Shown here: positions 26,938 to 36,293 of the stretch, one piece after another
Layout of the letters: each line of letters opens with the position of its first letter
How positions within the stretch are numbered: position 1 is the stretch's first letter
From: Gemmatimonadota bacterium
GTDB taxonomy: Bacteria; Latescibacterota; UBA2968
Reading direction: 5' to 3'
Assembly: GCA_002727195.1 (NCBI GenBank)
Contig: PBWH01000020.1
Location: 18,244-82,243 of the forward strand
DNA length: 64,000 nt
Program-made: the position numbers and the translations under genes
Notes under the pieces: model-generated
The model's input: only the letters and a program-made list of their open reading frames with translations
The model's database searches: none
Told to the model about the DNA's origin: nothing

Positions 26938-26976
26938 TTGAGGCTTAGGTAAATGGACCCAAGCCTCGTTTTTTTA
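26938..26976 (+). terminator. Intrinsic terminator after the ROK gene
   Basis: GAGGCTT (26940-26946) pairs with AAGCCTC (26961-26967) and is followed by a seven-T run. Confidence 0.85.
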
Positions 26977-27239
26977 CCTAAAAACCTAAAAAAATCGCCA
27001 ACCGACTAAAGACTCAAGCTCTCCCGCCGATACTTGAGAAGAGGACCTGTACTCAGGACCCACCCCACACTCCGAAGGGAATCGGAAAAACGTTGTAAAA
27101 CAGGTAGTTACAACCAGGAATACGAAAAGGAGCGACGGCTGGACGCCGATTGGTATCGGGTACTACACGGATGTAGCACCTGAGGCATAAGGAGATACTG
27201 ACCAATCGCTCTCCTGGCTTAAACCAGGACTCCCTACTC
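26977..27239 (+). other. Gene-free leader region before the large secreted protein
   Basis: About 260 bases without a gene. Small stems are visible (CCTGG/CCAGG around 27214-27233; CTACA/TGTAG around 27163-27176), but no known riboswitch, promoter of good quality or protein-coding frame is recognised. It probably holds the promoter and untranslated leader of the following gene. Confidence 0.4.
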
Positions 27240-30200
27240 ATGACCCCACGCGTACGTCAACATACTCAGGGCGTTTTGTTGGCGTTGATCACACTCGGTC
27301 TCTTTGTGACCAGCCTGCGGGCACAGTCAGTTGAACTGAACCCGAACGAGGTGATCAATGGCATCGAATCTGCCTCCATGGACCAGTTCCACCAGCGCTT
27401 TGATATCGTGCTGGGCAGCTCGGCGAACCAGTCTGCCCGTGGTATCACCATCACAGTGCCTTCGGAACTCACTGTCCTGTCCAACTCGGTTACGACCACG
27501 ACGAACGCCGCGGCCCTCACGTCCTTCTTCGTTGGTTCCCCCACGACGAGTACGCTGGTCTTCGGCCTCACCGGTACGGCCAGCAATGCGACGGTGAGCA
27601 TCGAGTTCGACCTGAAGACTCCGACGAGCTTTACCGGCATCTCCAACGGCTCTCGTGTCGATACGGTCTATGTCCTGGACTTCAGTTCGGGCGTTGGAGC
27701 GCAGCAGACCGTAAGGGTCTCTAAACTCCAGAATACGAGAATGCAGCAGTTTGAGTTCGTTGCGCCGGATTCGAGCATCGGGGATACGACCACGCTGGGT
27801 GGTCGTTTCTTCGATCTCCAGTTCCCAACGGCGCTTCCCGATCTCAGTCACACCGGTATTTCCGGTCTCTCTGCATCACAGGGTGTCTCGGACGGCCAGA
27901 GCGATGTGCTCTACACGTTCTATTTGAGCACAGACTCCACCCTCATTACAAGGCCGTCCACGCTTGCCCCCGTAAAGCACTTTTCCTTGGGCGCAGACAG
28001 AACCCCTATCGCTGGCCAGAGGCAGAGGCCGCGTCAGCTTGATGCGACCTTTATCCGAGAAGATTTCGTCAGCACGTTCTCGTCTACCCCGGCGGACAGC
28101 GTGAATGGCGTTATCTCGCTGGAAGAGACATCAGACAACACGGTTTACTACGTGTATGTGCTGGCAGATCCCGCTCCGGATCGGTTCCCGACTGCGCGAC
28201 TCGGCAATGGTGGTGGCGCAAAATTGGGCTTTGATAATTCGCGACTGGGGACGCTCACCGGACAGGCTTTCCTGGCACGTAGTGGCCCGCTGCTGGTGAA
28301 TCACCCGCCTGAGTTCGTTCTGGTCGGGTGGGACTACGATGACGACGGGGGCGATCAGTTCACGAACACCGGTGTCATTCAGGTTCCCAGCGACATCATC
28401 GGGATGGGGGTTGGCAACGGGAACCGGAAAGACAACCGAAATGTGATAATAGATACCGGTTCGTTCGTTGCCCGAGGGGAAGCGCTCAGTACGCTGAACA
28501 ACGGGAATACACCCGATCCGATCACCTCCCTGGATCTGCTCTTCCTGGCGGAGGATGTCGACAACCCAAACAGTTTCGAAATGCGGGTCTTTGTGTCGCA
28601 GCAGAGCGGTCTGACGGAATCAAACTACGTGGGTGCCGGACTGGACAGCTTGGATGGTGCCACCATGGTGTCAGGGTCGGACACGCTTTCGATCAACAAT
28701 CGGACCTTCCCGTTTCTCGCTTTTACGAGAAACACAACCACTCAGCTGGTGACCAACTTTGTGGAGGAAGGTCAGTATTTCGTCTACTTTGGCGCGACAG
28801 ATGGAGATGATGAGCACAGGATCATCCGGCAGGTTCAGGACGATCCGTTCGACTCGTCGCCTTCTTTCACGACGGTGACGGTCACCCATTCGCCCAACCT
28901 GACGCCCGACACCTTTACGCTGAACGATCGCACGAACCCGAACGATGGTGACCTGGATGTGATCACGGGTATCGACGTCAGTCAGATGCAAAGTGACCCC
29001 GACGGAAAGGATCTGCGACCCGGTCCAGCCACCCGATTCGTCACGATTTCTTGGGGAGAGACGGGCCTGGCAGGGGACGTGGACGTAGACGACAACGCCC
29101 AGATCGATTTCTACTACAGTACTCGTTTCGACTTCCGGGACGCGAGCAAGAGCGTTGGCTACACGAGCGGCAACTCTGATGGTGCGGATCTTCTGGCCGC
29201 GATTGCTGACGGCAGCAATGACACTCACACGATCGTGACCGGTGTCGACGAGGACCCGGACGGCCTGTTTGACAACCAGTATTCGTGGGACGTCTGGAAC
29301 TACGTGTCGCCCGCAGGTGAGGGTGCGACGATCCCGATCACCGACACTCGTTACTATGTCTACGCGATTATCACGGGTGGCAATACGAGTCGACTGGTCT
29401 CGTTTACAGAGGCGAGCGGGGCCGGGTCCCCGAGTGCGGTCTCATTCTTGCACCCGCCGTATATCCGTGGGATTCAGCCGACTCAGGATGTCCAGGTATC
29501 GGTGGAGGATCCGGTCGTGGTCGCGTGGGAGGCTGTGGACGTGGACAATGCCGGCGGTCACGGAGGCGCTGTCCCTGGAAGGGGTCTGGCTGCGCCCGAT
29601 GGATCTGCCTCATCCCCGAATATCCGCATCCTGCTCACCTCTTCAGACTTCGGGGAGGTAACGACCTGGGCGAGCCTGACGAGTCCGACTGAAATCAACC
29701 GGATGTGGCTCGCCAACTCTACCGATGGTTCGCTGGGATCAGAGATCGAGCTCAACGAGAGTGTGGACACATCGTTTGTGATCGTTGCCAATCGACTGCG
29801 GAACAATCTGGGGACGGGATCGTCTTCAGGTACTCTCGAACTGCAGACCAACGGACAGTTCGGTCAAAGCTATTGGGTCTATCTAGCCATCGATGCCGGT
29901 CGTCCCGGAACGGGTGGACTCCCAATGACAGGTGATCAACCTACGAATCTGAGCGGGGTTTCCCCGGCGGTACGCGCGCCTGGACGGATTACGTTCACCG
30001 GCGTGGTCCCCGCGAGTCCACCGACCTCAGCCCGGTTTATCGTGCCAAGGAAGCTGTTTGTCGTCGAGGACGACACGCTTCGAATCCCGATTACGCCGGA
30101 CGATGGGGATGCTTCGGGTCGGCAGATCGATGTCGTCGATATTTTCCTCTCGCTCGACAGCGCTCTCTTCGAGCCACTGGACACGGATGGAAGCACGACT

Positions 30201-32312
30201 GGCATTCAGCCGTTCACGCTTGGGTCGAACGCTAGCCTGACCGGTAGCAATGTCCAGCAGGTCGCTAGGGAGATCAACGGCGTCTCCAGCTTCGAGTTCA
30301 TCTACACCGACCAGACGAGCGGTCTGACTTTCTTCGACGGTGTCCAGACTCTGGCGTTCGTCAACTTCAAGGCGAGGCCGTTGTCGGGAGGTGCTGCCGT
30401 CCTGACGACGATCTCGATTGATAGTCAGGATCCACGCCGTACCAAGATGATCGACCAGTTCGGAACCGACATTCACGCGAGCGTTCCGCCACCGATCGAG
30501 GTGCGGATTCTGCCCCGGGGCGCAGTGAGGGGGAACGTCTTGCTGCAGGGTCGGTCCAGCTCGGCCGACACAATCACGTTCTACCTTAGGGAGGTCGGAA
30601 GTTTCGACCAGATTACTGATCCGTTCTTTGAGGAGAACGATCTCATTCCGGAGGTCACGGGTGTGCAGGTCCAGACAACGGGGGTGAACGGGGAGTTCGA
30701 GCTCAACTCACTGCCGTCGGGACGGTTGATCCTGGTTGCCAAGATGGATCGTCACCTCGCCGGCCACGACACGCTTGACCTGCGTCCTGGGCAGAGTATT
30801 TGGGGCTTCCAACCGACGATCGATGGATCCGGCGTTGATCGAGGGTTCCTCCTCTCGGGTGATGCGGCTGGCTTCAACGACAGCACGGGTACAAGCCTGC
30901 CCGATAACTTCGTGGATTCTCAAGACCTTAATGCGATCAATGCGGCCTTGTTCACTCAGACCGGTGATACGGACTACAACGGTCTGGCCGATCTGAATCG
31001 TGACGGGATCGTGAATGCCACCGACAAGGACTTTACAGCAGTAAACCTGACGGACAATACGAATGCAACGGGTGGTATCCGGCCGGTTCTCCCGACGTTC
31101 AAGCGCGCCGACCTCGCCGATGCGAATGCGACGGCGAAGGTCCATCTGTCATCGGATCCTTCATCTGGTATCCAGGTTGGGGATACGTTCGACGTAACGA
31201 TCGAGGTCGAGGATGCGGTGGCGGTGCGCACCTACGAGTACCACCTGCACTACGACCCGACGGTGTTGGCCGCTGTGGACATGGTCTCGCCCGGTACTAT
31301 CCTCGATGGGTATCGGACAGATATTTCGGGCAAGATTCTCGAAGGCGAAGTAGGAATCGTCAATTCGGTGTTGGGGAGGACGGAAGTTGGGGGATCGGGG
31401 TCGGGCACCTTGGGTACGATCCGGCTCCAGGCCATCAAAGGCGCGCCACATACTACCGTGCAGGTGGCCAACGTGATGTTGATCGACGTCGACCAGGGCA
31501 GGTCCACTCCGAAGATCGGTGGCGACATCGTGCTCGCCATCGAGGGAGGGGCGAAGGCCTATCACGACGCGAATGGGAACGAGATCCTCGGTCTGATACT
31601 CGCGGACGAGGATCCCACGGTCGATTTCAACGATTTCATCGCCTTTACTCAGGCATTTGGTCTCACGTCTTCGGATCTCGCATTTGACACTCGTGCGGAC
31701 TTGAACCTGGACGGTCGCGTGGACTTCGCAGACTTTCTGCTCTTCACGATGAATTATGGCCGGGTGGCTGTTGATGCGCCCAGTTCGGGGGTAGCCAAAC
31801 CGTCTGTTCAGCCGGGGACACCGGCCTCATCGAAAGGCATCAAGATCGGGCTAGAAGAGACCGAGGTGACCGAGGAACGGGTTGTCCTGACCGTCCAGAT
31901 GTTCGGGGCAGACGCCATGCAGGCCTGGCGGATGGAACTGAACCATTCTGCGGAAGATTTCGAGTTCGTCGGCGCACGTTTGCCTGACCGGAACCTTCTG
32001 GAGAAGGGTGGCGCCCAGGCTCCGTTGCTGCTCGTCAAGCAGGCAGGTGCGGGCCGTACGATTCTCGCCAGTGCGATCGCGGGAGACGGTCAGGCGGTTT
32101 CAGGTGATGGGCGCGTGGTCGAGGCCATTTACAAGATTCGAGGGAACCCGACACGAGGTGTCTTTCGGGTTGAGGAGGGACGGGTGTTCGATGGAACGCG
32201 TGAATCTCCAAACCCGCTGGCAACCGAGCAGGAGGTCTATATCAGCGGCCCCTCGCAGTCCTTCCTGTTGACACCCCTGATGAATCTGTTCAACTCGATC
32301 AGTCTACCGTAG
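27240..32312 (+). CDS. Very large secreted cohesin/dockerin-like protein
   Basis: A 1690-residue protein with a signal peptide (cleavage near LRAQS, residue 29). The N-terminal part (about 30-950) is a chain of beta-rich Ig-like repeats with Asp/Asn/Ser/Thr-rich loops and recurring YYVY...I or YWVYLAID strands. Cohesin-like domains appear at about 985-1080, 1310-1430 and 1540-1660, and dockerin-like EF-hand segments at about 1220-1280 (DLNRDGIVNATD) and 1475-1510 (DLNLDGRVDFADF). No catalytic domain was recognised. This looks like a calcium-stabilised extracellular scaffold or adhesin; type assignment is by motif only. Confidence 0.82.
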   Translation: MTPRVRQHTQGVLLALITLGLFVTSLRAQSVELNPNEVINGIESASMDQFHQRFDIVLGSSANQSARGITITVPSELTVLSNSVTTTTNAAALTSFFVGSPTTSTLVFGLTGTASNATVSIEFDLKTPTSFTGISNGSRVDTVYVLDFSSGVGAQQTVRVSKLQNTRMQQFEFVAPDSSIGDTTTLGGRFFDLQFPTALPDLSHTGISGLSASQGVSDGQSDVLYTFYLSTDSTLITRPSTLAPVKHFSLGADRTPIAGQRQRPRQLDATFIREDFVSTFSSTPADSVNGVISLEETSDNTVYYVYVLADPAPDRFPTARLGNGGGAKLGFDNSRLGTLTGQAFLARSGPLLVNHPPEFVLVGWDYDDDGGDQFTNTGVIQVPSDIIGMGVGNGNRKDNRNVIIDTGSFVARGEALSTLNNGNTPDPITSLDLLFLAEDVDNPNSFEMRVFVSQQSGLTESNYVGAGLDSLDGATMVSGSDTLSINNRTFPFLAFTRNTTTQLVTNFVEEGQYFVYFGATDGDDEHRIIRQVQDDPFDSSPSFTTVTVTHSPNLTPDTFTLNDRTNPNDGDLDVITGIDVSQMQSDPDGKDLRPGPATRFVTISWGETGLAGDVDVDDNAQIDFYYSTRFDFRDASKSVGYTSGNSDGADLLAAIADGSNDTHTIVTGVDEDPDGLFDNQYSWDVWNYVSPAGEGATIPITDTRYYVYAIITGGNTSRLVSFTEASGAGSPSAVSFLHPPYIRGIQPTQDVQVSVEDPVVVAWEAVDVDNAGGHGGAVPGRGLAAPDGSASSPNIRILLTSSDFGEVTTWASLTSPTEINRMWLANSTDGSLGSEIELNESVDTSFVIVANRLRNNLGTGSSSGTLELQTNGQFGQSYWVYLAIDAGRPGTGGLPMTGDQPTNLSGVSPAVRAPGRITFTGVVPASPPTSARFIVPRKLFVVEDDTLRIPITPDDGDASGRQIDVVDIFLSLDSALFEPLDTDGSTTGIQPFTLGSNASLTGSNVQQVAREINGVSSFEFIYTDQTSGLTFFDGVQTLAFVNFKARPLSGGAAVLTTISIDSQDPRRTKMIDQFGTDIHASVPPPIEVRILPRGAVRGNVLLQGRSSSADTITFYLREVGSFDQITDPFFEENDLIPEVTGVQVQTTGVNGEFELNSLPSGRLILVAKMDRHLAGHDTLDLRPGQSIWGFQPTIDGSGVDRGFLLSGDAAGFNDSTGTSLPDNFVDSQDLNAINAALFTQTGDTDYNGLADLNRDGIVNATDKDFTAVNLTDNTNATGGIRPVLPTFKRADLADANATAKVHLSSDPSSGIQVGDTFDVTIEVEDAVAVRTYEYHLHYDPTVLAAVDMVSPGTILDGYRTDISGKILEGEVGIVNSVLGRTEVGGSGSGTLGTIRLQAIKGAPHTTVQVANVMLIDVDQGRSTPKIGGDIVLAIEGGAKAYHDANGNEILGLILADEDPTVDFNDFIAFTQAFGLTSSDLAFDTRADLNLDGRVDFADFLLFTMNYGRVAVDAPSSGVAKPSVQPGTPASSKGIKIGLEETEVTEERVVLTVQMFGADAMQAWRMELNHSAEDFEFVGARLPDRNLLEKGGAQAPLLLVKQAGAGRTILASAIAGDGQAVSGDGRVVEAIYKIRGNPTRGVFRVEEGRVFDGTRESPNPLATEQEVYISGPSQSFLLTPLMNLFNSISLP

Positions 32313-32364
32313 CGACACACACACTTGCACGCTTGCTAATTCCGGTGGGTAATGGCGTAAGAGA

Positions 32365-32415
32365 GATGCCCCCAGTACCGCGCGATGCCAATCGCTTGGT
32401 TCTGGGGGCTCTTTC
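32365..32415. terminator. Bidirectional hairpin between convergent genes
   Basis: GCCCCCAG (32368-32375) pairs with CTGGGGGC (32402-32409), with an inner GCGA/TCGC stem. It lies between the convergent secreted-protein and PhyH genes and is followed by TCTTTC on the plus strand. Confidence 0.7.
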
Positions 32416-32437
32416 GTGTACGTCGATGTCGGGGTGT

Positions 32438-33199
32438 TCAGGCGACGCTGAGTTGGTTGAGTATCGCGCTGTCCGCGGAGACAGGGCACGGCCTCGATTC
32501 CGACGTCTTCCGATTGCCGAGTTGAGGATTGCCCAACGCGTTGTAGCAGATGATGAATGCCCGTCGATCCTTGGCCGAGGTGTTCTTGTCGGAGGTATGC
32601 AGCAGGTTACAGTGGAAGAAGAGGACGGATCCCGGGGACATTTCACAGTACTGTCGCTCGAACAGTTTCTCTGCAGCCGAGATGCGGTCCGTATCTGTGC
32701 CCGTCTGGTCGCCGATCTTGCCGTGATCTAGTCTGCCGAGTTGATGTGAACCCCGCAGGACCTGAAGACACCCATTCTCTTTCGTTGCCTCATCGAGGGC
32801 GATGAAGGCGCTGATCATCCGTGGGAAGGCGAAGCCCTGGTTATACCAGTAGCCATAGTCCTGGTGCCATTGCCAGGCTCCACCGGTACCGGCCTCCTTG
32901 AAGATGACTTTCCCGTGGAAGAAGGCCGTCTCCTCTGCTAGGAGGATGCGGACATTGTTGACGATTCTCGGCGAGGTTGATACGGCCGACCATATGTCGT
33001 CGCCCAGTTCGTGCCAGATGGCCAGCCGGGTGATTCTGCCATCACCGTCGTCCCGGTCTCTTGTTGTATCGGCGACGCGGTTGCCCTCTTCGACCGCCCC
33101 GATCATGGCGGCGATTTCCGCCTCGTTGAAGACGTCTTTCACGATGACAGAACCGTCGCGCTCGTATGCGGCCACGTCATCGGGGGTCAGGTATTCCAT
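32438..33199 (-). CDS. Phytanoyl-CoA dioxygenase family protein (second of a pair)
   Basis: A 253-residue Fe(II)/2-oxoglutarate oxygenase. HxD is H112-Q-D114 in WQWHQDYGYWY, followed by ENGCLQVLRGSH, the distal histidine in CNLLHTSDKN and arginine in KDRRAFIICYN. The WHQDYGYW region and MISAFIALDEAT recall ectoine hydroxylase-like PhyH proteins, but no ectoine genes are nearby. It starts two bases after the stop of the upstream PhyH gene. Confidence 0.93.
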   Translation of the reverse strand: MEYLTPDDVAAYERDGSVIVKDVFNEAEIAAMIGAVEEGNRVADTTRDRDDGDGRITRLAIWHELGDDIWSAVSTSPRIVNNVRILLAEETAFFHGKVIFKEAGTGGAWQWHQDYGYWYNQGFAFPRMISAFIALDEATKENGCLQVLRGSHQLGRLDHGKIGDQTGTDTDRISAAEKLFERQYCEMSPGSVLFFHCNLLHTSDKNTSAKDRRAFIICYNALGNPQLGNRKTSESRPCPVSADSAILNQLSVA

Positions 33200-33201
33200 C
33201 G

Positions 33202-34050
33202 CTACAGCTTTCGTTCCTTCAGGATGGTTTGCGTTTCGTAGATCGATCCCGATCGCACCGACCCGGGTAACGGCATTCGAACCGGAACGGGCTCGACACG
33301 GGGCTCGTTCATGGGCTCACCTCGCACGATGGTCGCATTGAACTTCTCCCAGTCGTAGGACTGAGCGAGTGGCCAGGCGTCGATTGCGCAGTATTGGAAG
33401 AGCAGTAGGCGTCTGGAGAACTGAGACCGGTTGGGGGTGGACCCGTGAATCGCACGGGCGTGGTGGATCGAGATCCCCCCCGCCTTGAGTTCGACGGGCG
33501 CGGCGCCTTTGTCGTCGAACCTGGTGTCTGTGATGGCGCCCGAAAAGTGACCCTCGTAGTGATGGTCGTAGATCGGCCCCTTATGGGATCCGGGGACCAC
33601 GAGCAGCGCGCCGTTCTCGATGTTCATGTCGTCAATACAGATTCCAACGGCGAGCAGATCATCGTTGCTGTGCGGGTAGAAGGCCCAGTCCTGGTGCCAT
33701 TCGACCGGGCTTCCAAATTCAGGGAGCTTCATGTTAAGCTTGTTCCCATTACAGCGAAGACCGTAGCCGATCAACTGGGAGACGATGTCCAGGATCCGTG
33801 GATGGTGGAGGGCGTTACGGTAAACTTCGTGGTGCTCAATCGGGCCCTTCAGGCGGCGGAGTTTTGGCTCATCGCTGGTGTGGCCAGGCTCCAGGTCGAA
33901 TATATCGGTGTGATCGGTGACCTCGCGCGACTTCTCCACGAACTCGTCGGTCACACGACGAAGCTCGCCGATTTCGGCCTCGTTCAGGACCGACTCCACC
34001 CCGATATACCCGTTCTTGTTGTATGCGTCGATCTGGTCTTGTGACAACAT
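33202..34050 (-). CDS. Phytanoyl-CoA dioxygenase family protein (first of a pair)
   Basis: A 282-residue PhyH protein with H119-Q-D121 in EWHQDWAFYPH, NGALLVVPGSH, distal histidine in SIHHARAIHGS and arginine in SRRLLLFQY. The N-terminal helix (MLSQDQIDAYNKNGYIGV) is typical. It is the first gene of a two-gene unit with the PhyH at 33199. Two different paralogues in one transcript suggest consecutive hydroxylations or different substrates; neither can be named. Confidence 0.93.
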   Translation of the reverse strand: MLSQDQIDAYNKNGYIGVESVLNEAEIGELRRVTDEFVEKSREVTDHTDIFDLEPGHTSDEPKLRRLKGPIEHHEVYRNALHHPRILDIVSQLIGYGLRCNGNKLNMKLPEFGSPVEWHQDWAFYPHSNDDLLAVGICIDDMNIENGALLVVPGSHKGPIYDHHYEGHFSGAITDTRFDDKGAAPVELKAGGISIHHARAIHGSTPNRSQFSRRLLLFQYCAIDAWPLAQSYDWEKFNATIVRGEPMNEPRVEPVPVRMPLPGSVRSGSIYETQTILKERKL

Positions 34051-34093
34051 GGCATCCTCGGTCGTTGGAAGGCTTCAGGTACTTGTCTCTGGG

Positions 34094-34122
34094 AATATAT
34101 CACCGTGAGAGATCGGACGCTA
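34094..34122 (-). promoter_or_regulatory. Promoter of the PhyH pair
   Basis: On the minus strand TAGCGT (34122-34117), 17-base spacer, TATATT (34099-34094), 44 bases before the start codon. Five of six -35 bases match the gltB promoter box. Confidence 0.5.
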
Positions 34123-34273
34123 TCCTCCTTGTAGGCTATCCCGAAGCCACGCCCATTGGATCCGAATTTGGTGGAACTATTGTCTCTCAGACGGATTAAA
34201 AAACTATGGTGTAGGACTTGAGGATAAGGTCCTGGGATGCTCGTCATGGGGGAGGGTGAGAGGTTCTGATCTG

Positions 34274-34685
34274 ATGAGAGCACTGTCTTTGCTGGTGTTG
34301 ATCGCACTGCCGGGGTTGGCTAGGGCGCAGACGGAGTATTTCCCCGTCCACTCGGACGGGACGCGCTTCGCGCAGAGGCAGGTTGAGGATACAGCGGGGG
34401 CCTGACGGCGGTTTTCGCCGGCTCCGAGTCGCAGGACGACATATTCGGTGCTCTCAGAGAGCATCAGTGCTATGCGACGACCGGCCAATCGAAGTGATTC
34501 GGAATAACACCGAGGTGTGTACATACCGAGGCGATGGGGAAGATGTCGAGTTCGAGTGGGTCGATCAGCAGGAGCTTTCGCGAATCGCACTGCAGAGAAC
34601 CATTCGCGGACGCCAGCAGACCTGCTGCTACTACCTACGAATTACTCAGGCTGATGGGGACATAGAGTGGACCAGTCCTATATAG
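34274..34685 (+). pseudogene. Decayed exported CehA/DUF3604-like protein
   Basis: An ATG at 34274 with AGAGG upstream opens a signal peptide (MRALSLLVLIALPGLARAQ) but the frame stops at 34405. Other plus-strand frames then carry matching pieces: SGGLTAVFAGSESQDDIFGA followed by LREHQCYATTGQS (about 34393-34495), then PIEVIRNNTEVCTYRGDGE and YYLRITQADGDIEWTSPI to 34685. In order these match the C-terminal region of CehA/McbA- or DUF3604-type (PHP-like) proteins. Most of the protein is missing and at least two frame changes are needed. Confidence 0.65.
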
Positions 34686-34741
34686 TTTGTGGATCAGCAG
34701 ATAAGTCCTGATTATTCAGTTATTTCAGCGATACACGTACG

Positions 34742-34770
34742 TTGACAGGAGGACTCTGATTCCGTAGTTT
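34742..34770 (+). promoter_or_regulatory. Possible promoter of the gene at 34836
   Basis: TTGACA (34742-34747), 17-base spacer, TAGTTT (34765-34770). Confidence 0.4.
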
Positions 34771-34835
34771 GAAGGATAGGACAGTAGTAATTTCGCGACT
34801 CATAATTCCGGTCTTGCCGAGGACTGTAGAGTCGA

Positions 34836-35981
34836 ATGCCGATCTTTGTATCCAGATTCAGCGCTGAGCGAATCGCAAGCGCCGGTCTATCTCGTCTGCG
34901 CAATTTTCGTCTGAGCGACCGACGTGAGAGCATCCGTGAAGCACGACGAGAAGAGCGTGCCGAGCGGGCGGAGCGAGAACAGCCAGCGACTCAGACCGAA
35001 CGTGCTCAGGACCAACTTCCTGTAGCCACCCAGCATGCCGAGTCTGTCCGCGATCAGCTGCGGAATCAGGTCAACACTGCTCTGGGTAGGAACACGGATC
35101 AGACGTCCGAGCCAGAAACGGAACGGCAGGAACTACCGATGCAGGCGACGCTTCCCGGCGTGCCGACCGTGTCGGAAGACAATACGGGACGCGTTCGTGC
35201 AGAAACGGCCGGTCGCCTGGATCAGAACGCTCGGCCGACCTTCCTCCCACGCTTTGAGAGTTACGCGGCCAGCACGCGGTCAGCCTTAGTCCGGAAAGCG
35301 TTCCAGAACATCCCATCCACAGCACAGAACTTCGAAGGGTTGCAGCTGAACCGATTGAACGCGCAAACCGACGCGACCATTCGTCTGTTCCGTTCGCGTA
35401 ACGAGCAAGCCGCCGCCGCTTTGGCTGAAGTGCCGGCTGAGACGACTGAAGCGACTGTTCCGGCCCCGGATACTACACCGTTATCCACAGCGGAAGAGTC
35501 GCCGGCAACATCCGAACCAGAGGCCTCCTCGTTGGAGACACCGGTCGCTGAAGCTCAGGCAGAGTCAGCGCCGGCAGCCCCGGAAGAGGAGGCTCCCGCT
35601 GGCGCACAGGAGGCACCGACCCCATCAGCCAAACAGATCAGCCGGGCAAATACGACGTCTGAAATCCAAGAGAATCTGAGAGCCGATAGCGCGGAAATCG
35701 GCGGGGGGTTGAGGGCTGACGCGGAGATCCAGACTCAGGAAAACGTGAGACAGACGGCGGCGAACGCCGAGCGTAACGCGGAGGCGAGTCGCGAGTCCCG
35801 TATCGAGGACAATGACGAACAGGTACGTGACCTGACCGTACAGGAGCGTCAGCTTGAGCAGAGTCTGAGGGCGACGCAGAGCGAAATCGACGAATTGAAC
35901 AGCGAATCGAACCGTCTTGAGAACGGCTCAACACCCGATATCGCGGCAACGGCCGCGAGCCTGGCCGGAGCCAGTTTGTAG
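34836..35981 (+). CDS. Low-complexity, Ala/Glu/Arg-rich protein of unknown function
   Basis: A 381-residue protein with no recognised domain. Residues about 25-60 form a highly charged helix (RREERAERAEREQPATQ); about 200-275 is a Pro/Ala/Glu/Thr-rich linker; about 280-365 is a heptad-like coiled coil (QEQENVRQTAANAERNAE-type sequence, then ERQLEQSLRATQSEIDELN). No cysteine, signal peptide or membrane helix is evident. The composition and coiled coil are reminiscent of flagellin-adjacent or structural proteins, but nothing here supports a specific role. It is bounded by its own promoter and a strong terminator. Confidence 0.75.
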   Translation: MPIFVSRFSAERIASAGLSRLRNFRLSDRRESIREARREERAERAEREQPATQTERAQDQLPVATQHAESVRDQLRNQVNTALGRNTDQTSEPETERQELPMQATLPGVPTVSEDNTGRVRAETAGRLDQNARPTFLPRFESYAASTRSALVRKAFQNIPSTAQNFEGLQLNRLNAQTDATIRLFRSRNEQAAAALAEVPAETTEATVPAPDTTPLSTAEESPATSEPEASSLETPVAEAQAESAPAAPEEEAPAGAQEAPTPSAKQISRANTTSEIQENLRADSAEIGGGLRADAEIQTQENVRQTAANAERNAEASRESRIEDNDEQVRDLTVQERQLEQSLRATQSEIDELNSESNRLENGSTPDIAATAASLAGASL

Positions 35982-36007
35982 CGAAACGATCCAAACAGAA
36001 AAGAAAA

Positions 36008-36042
36008 GGGGACGCTGCTGAAGATGCAGCGTCCTCTTTTTA
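36008..36042 (+). terminator. Intrinsic terminator
   Basis: GGACGCTGC (36010-36018) pairs with GCAGCGTCC (36026-36034), followed by TCTTTTTAG. Confidence 0.88.
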
Positions 36043-36067
36043 GTTATCTGCTAACGGGGATACTTCA

Positions 36068-36205
36068 TTAAGACGACCCTCTGATGGCCTGCTCTGAACC
36101 TGCGACCATTCTGAGGAAGTAGATACCACCCGACGTGGTTCGACCCTCCTGTGTCGAAGCTGATGCAATTGCTCGCACGATCACGCCTTCCGGTCTCTCC
36201 CGTCT
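36068..36205 (-). pseudogene. Remnant of a FlgD/T9SS-type C-terminal sorting domain
   Basis: The minus strand reads RERPEGVIVRAIASAS, then TTSGGIYFLRMVAGSEQAIR to a stop at 36068; in the neighbouring frame the end reads RVVLMKYP. A small S-G-(I/V)-Y-F-x-R segment followed by R-(x)-V-V-L-M is the usual end of FlgD-Ig-like or type IX secretion sorting domains. No start and no upstream protein remain. Confidence 0.45.
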
Positions 36206-36293
36206 GAACCTGCATGGTGACTTCGTGGTTGTTCTCCTAGCGTTTTCCTAACGTTGTCCCTTCGAAGAAACTTGTACGCCGGAATTTCCCGGT

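Noticed and set aside
26977-27239. Possible riboswitch before the large secreted protein
   Set aside because: Only short unrelated stems; no known aptamer core could be matched.
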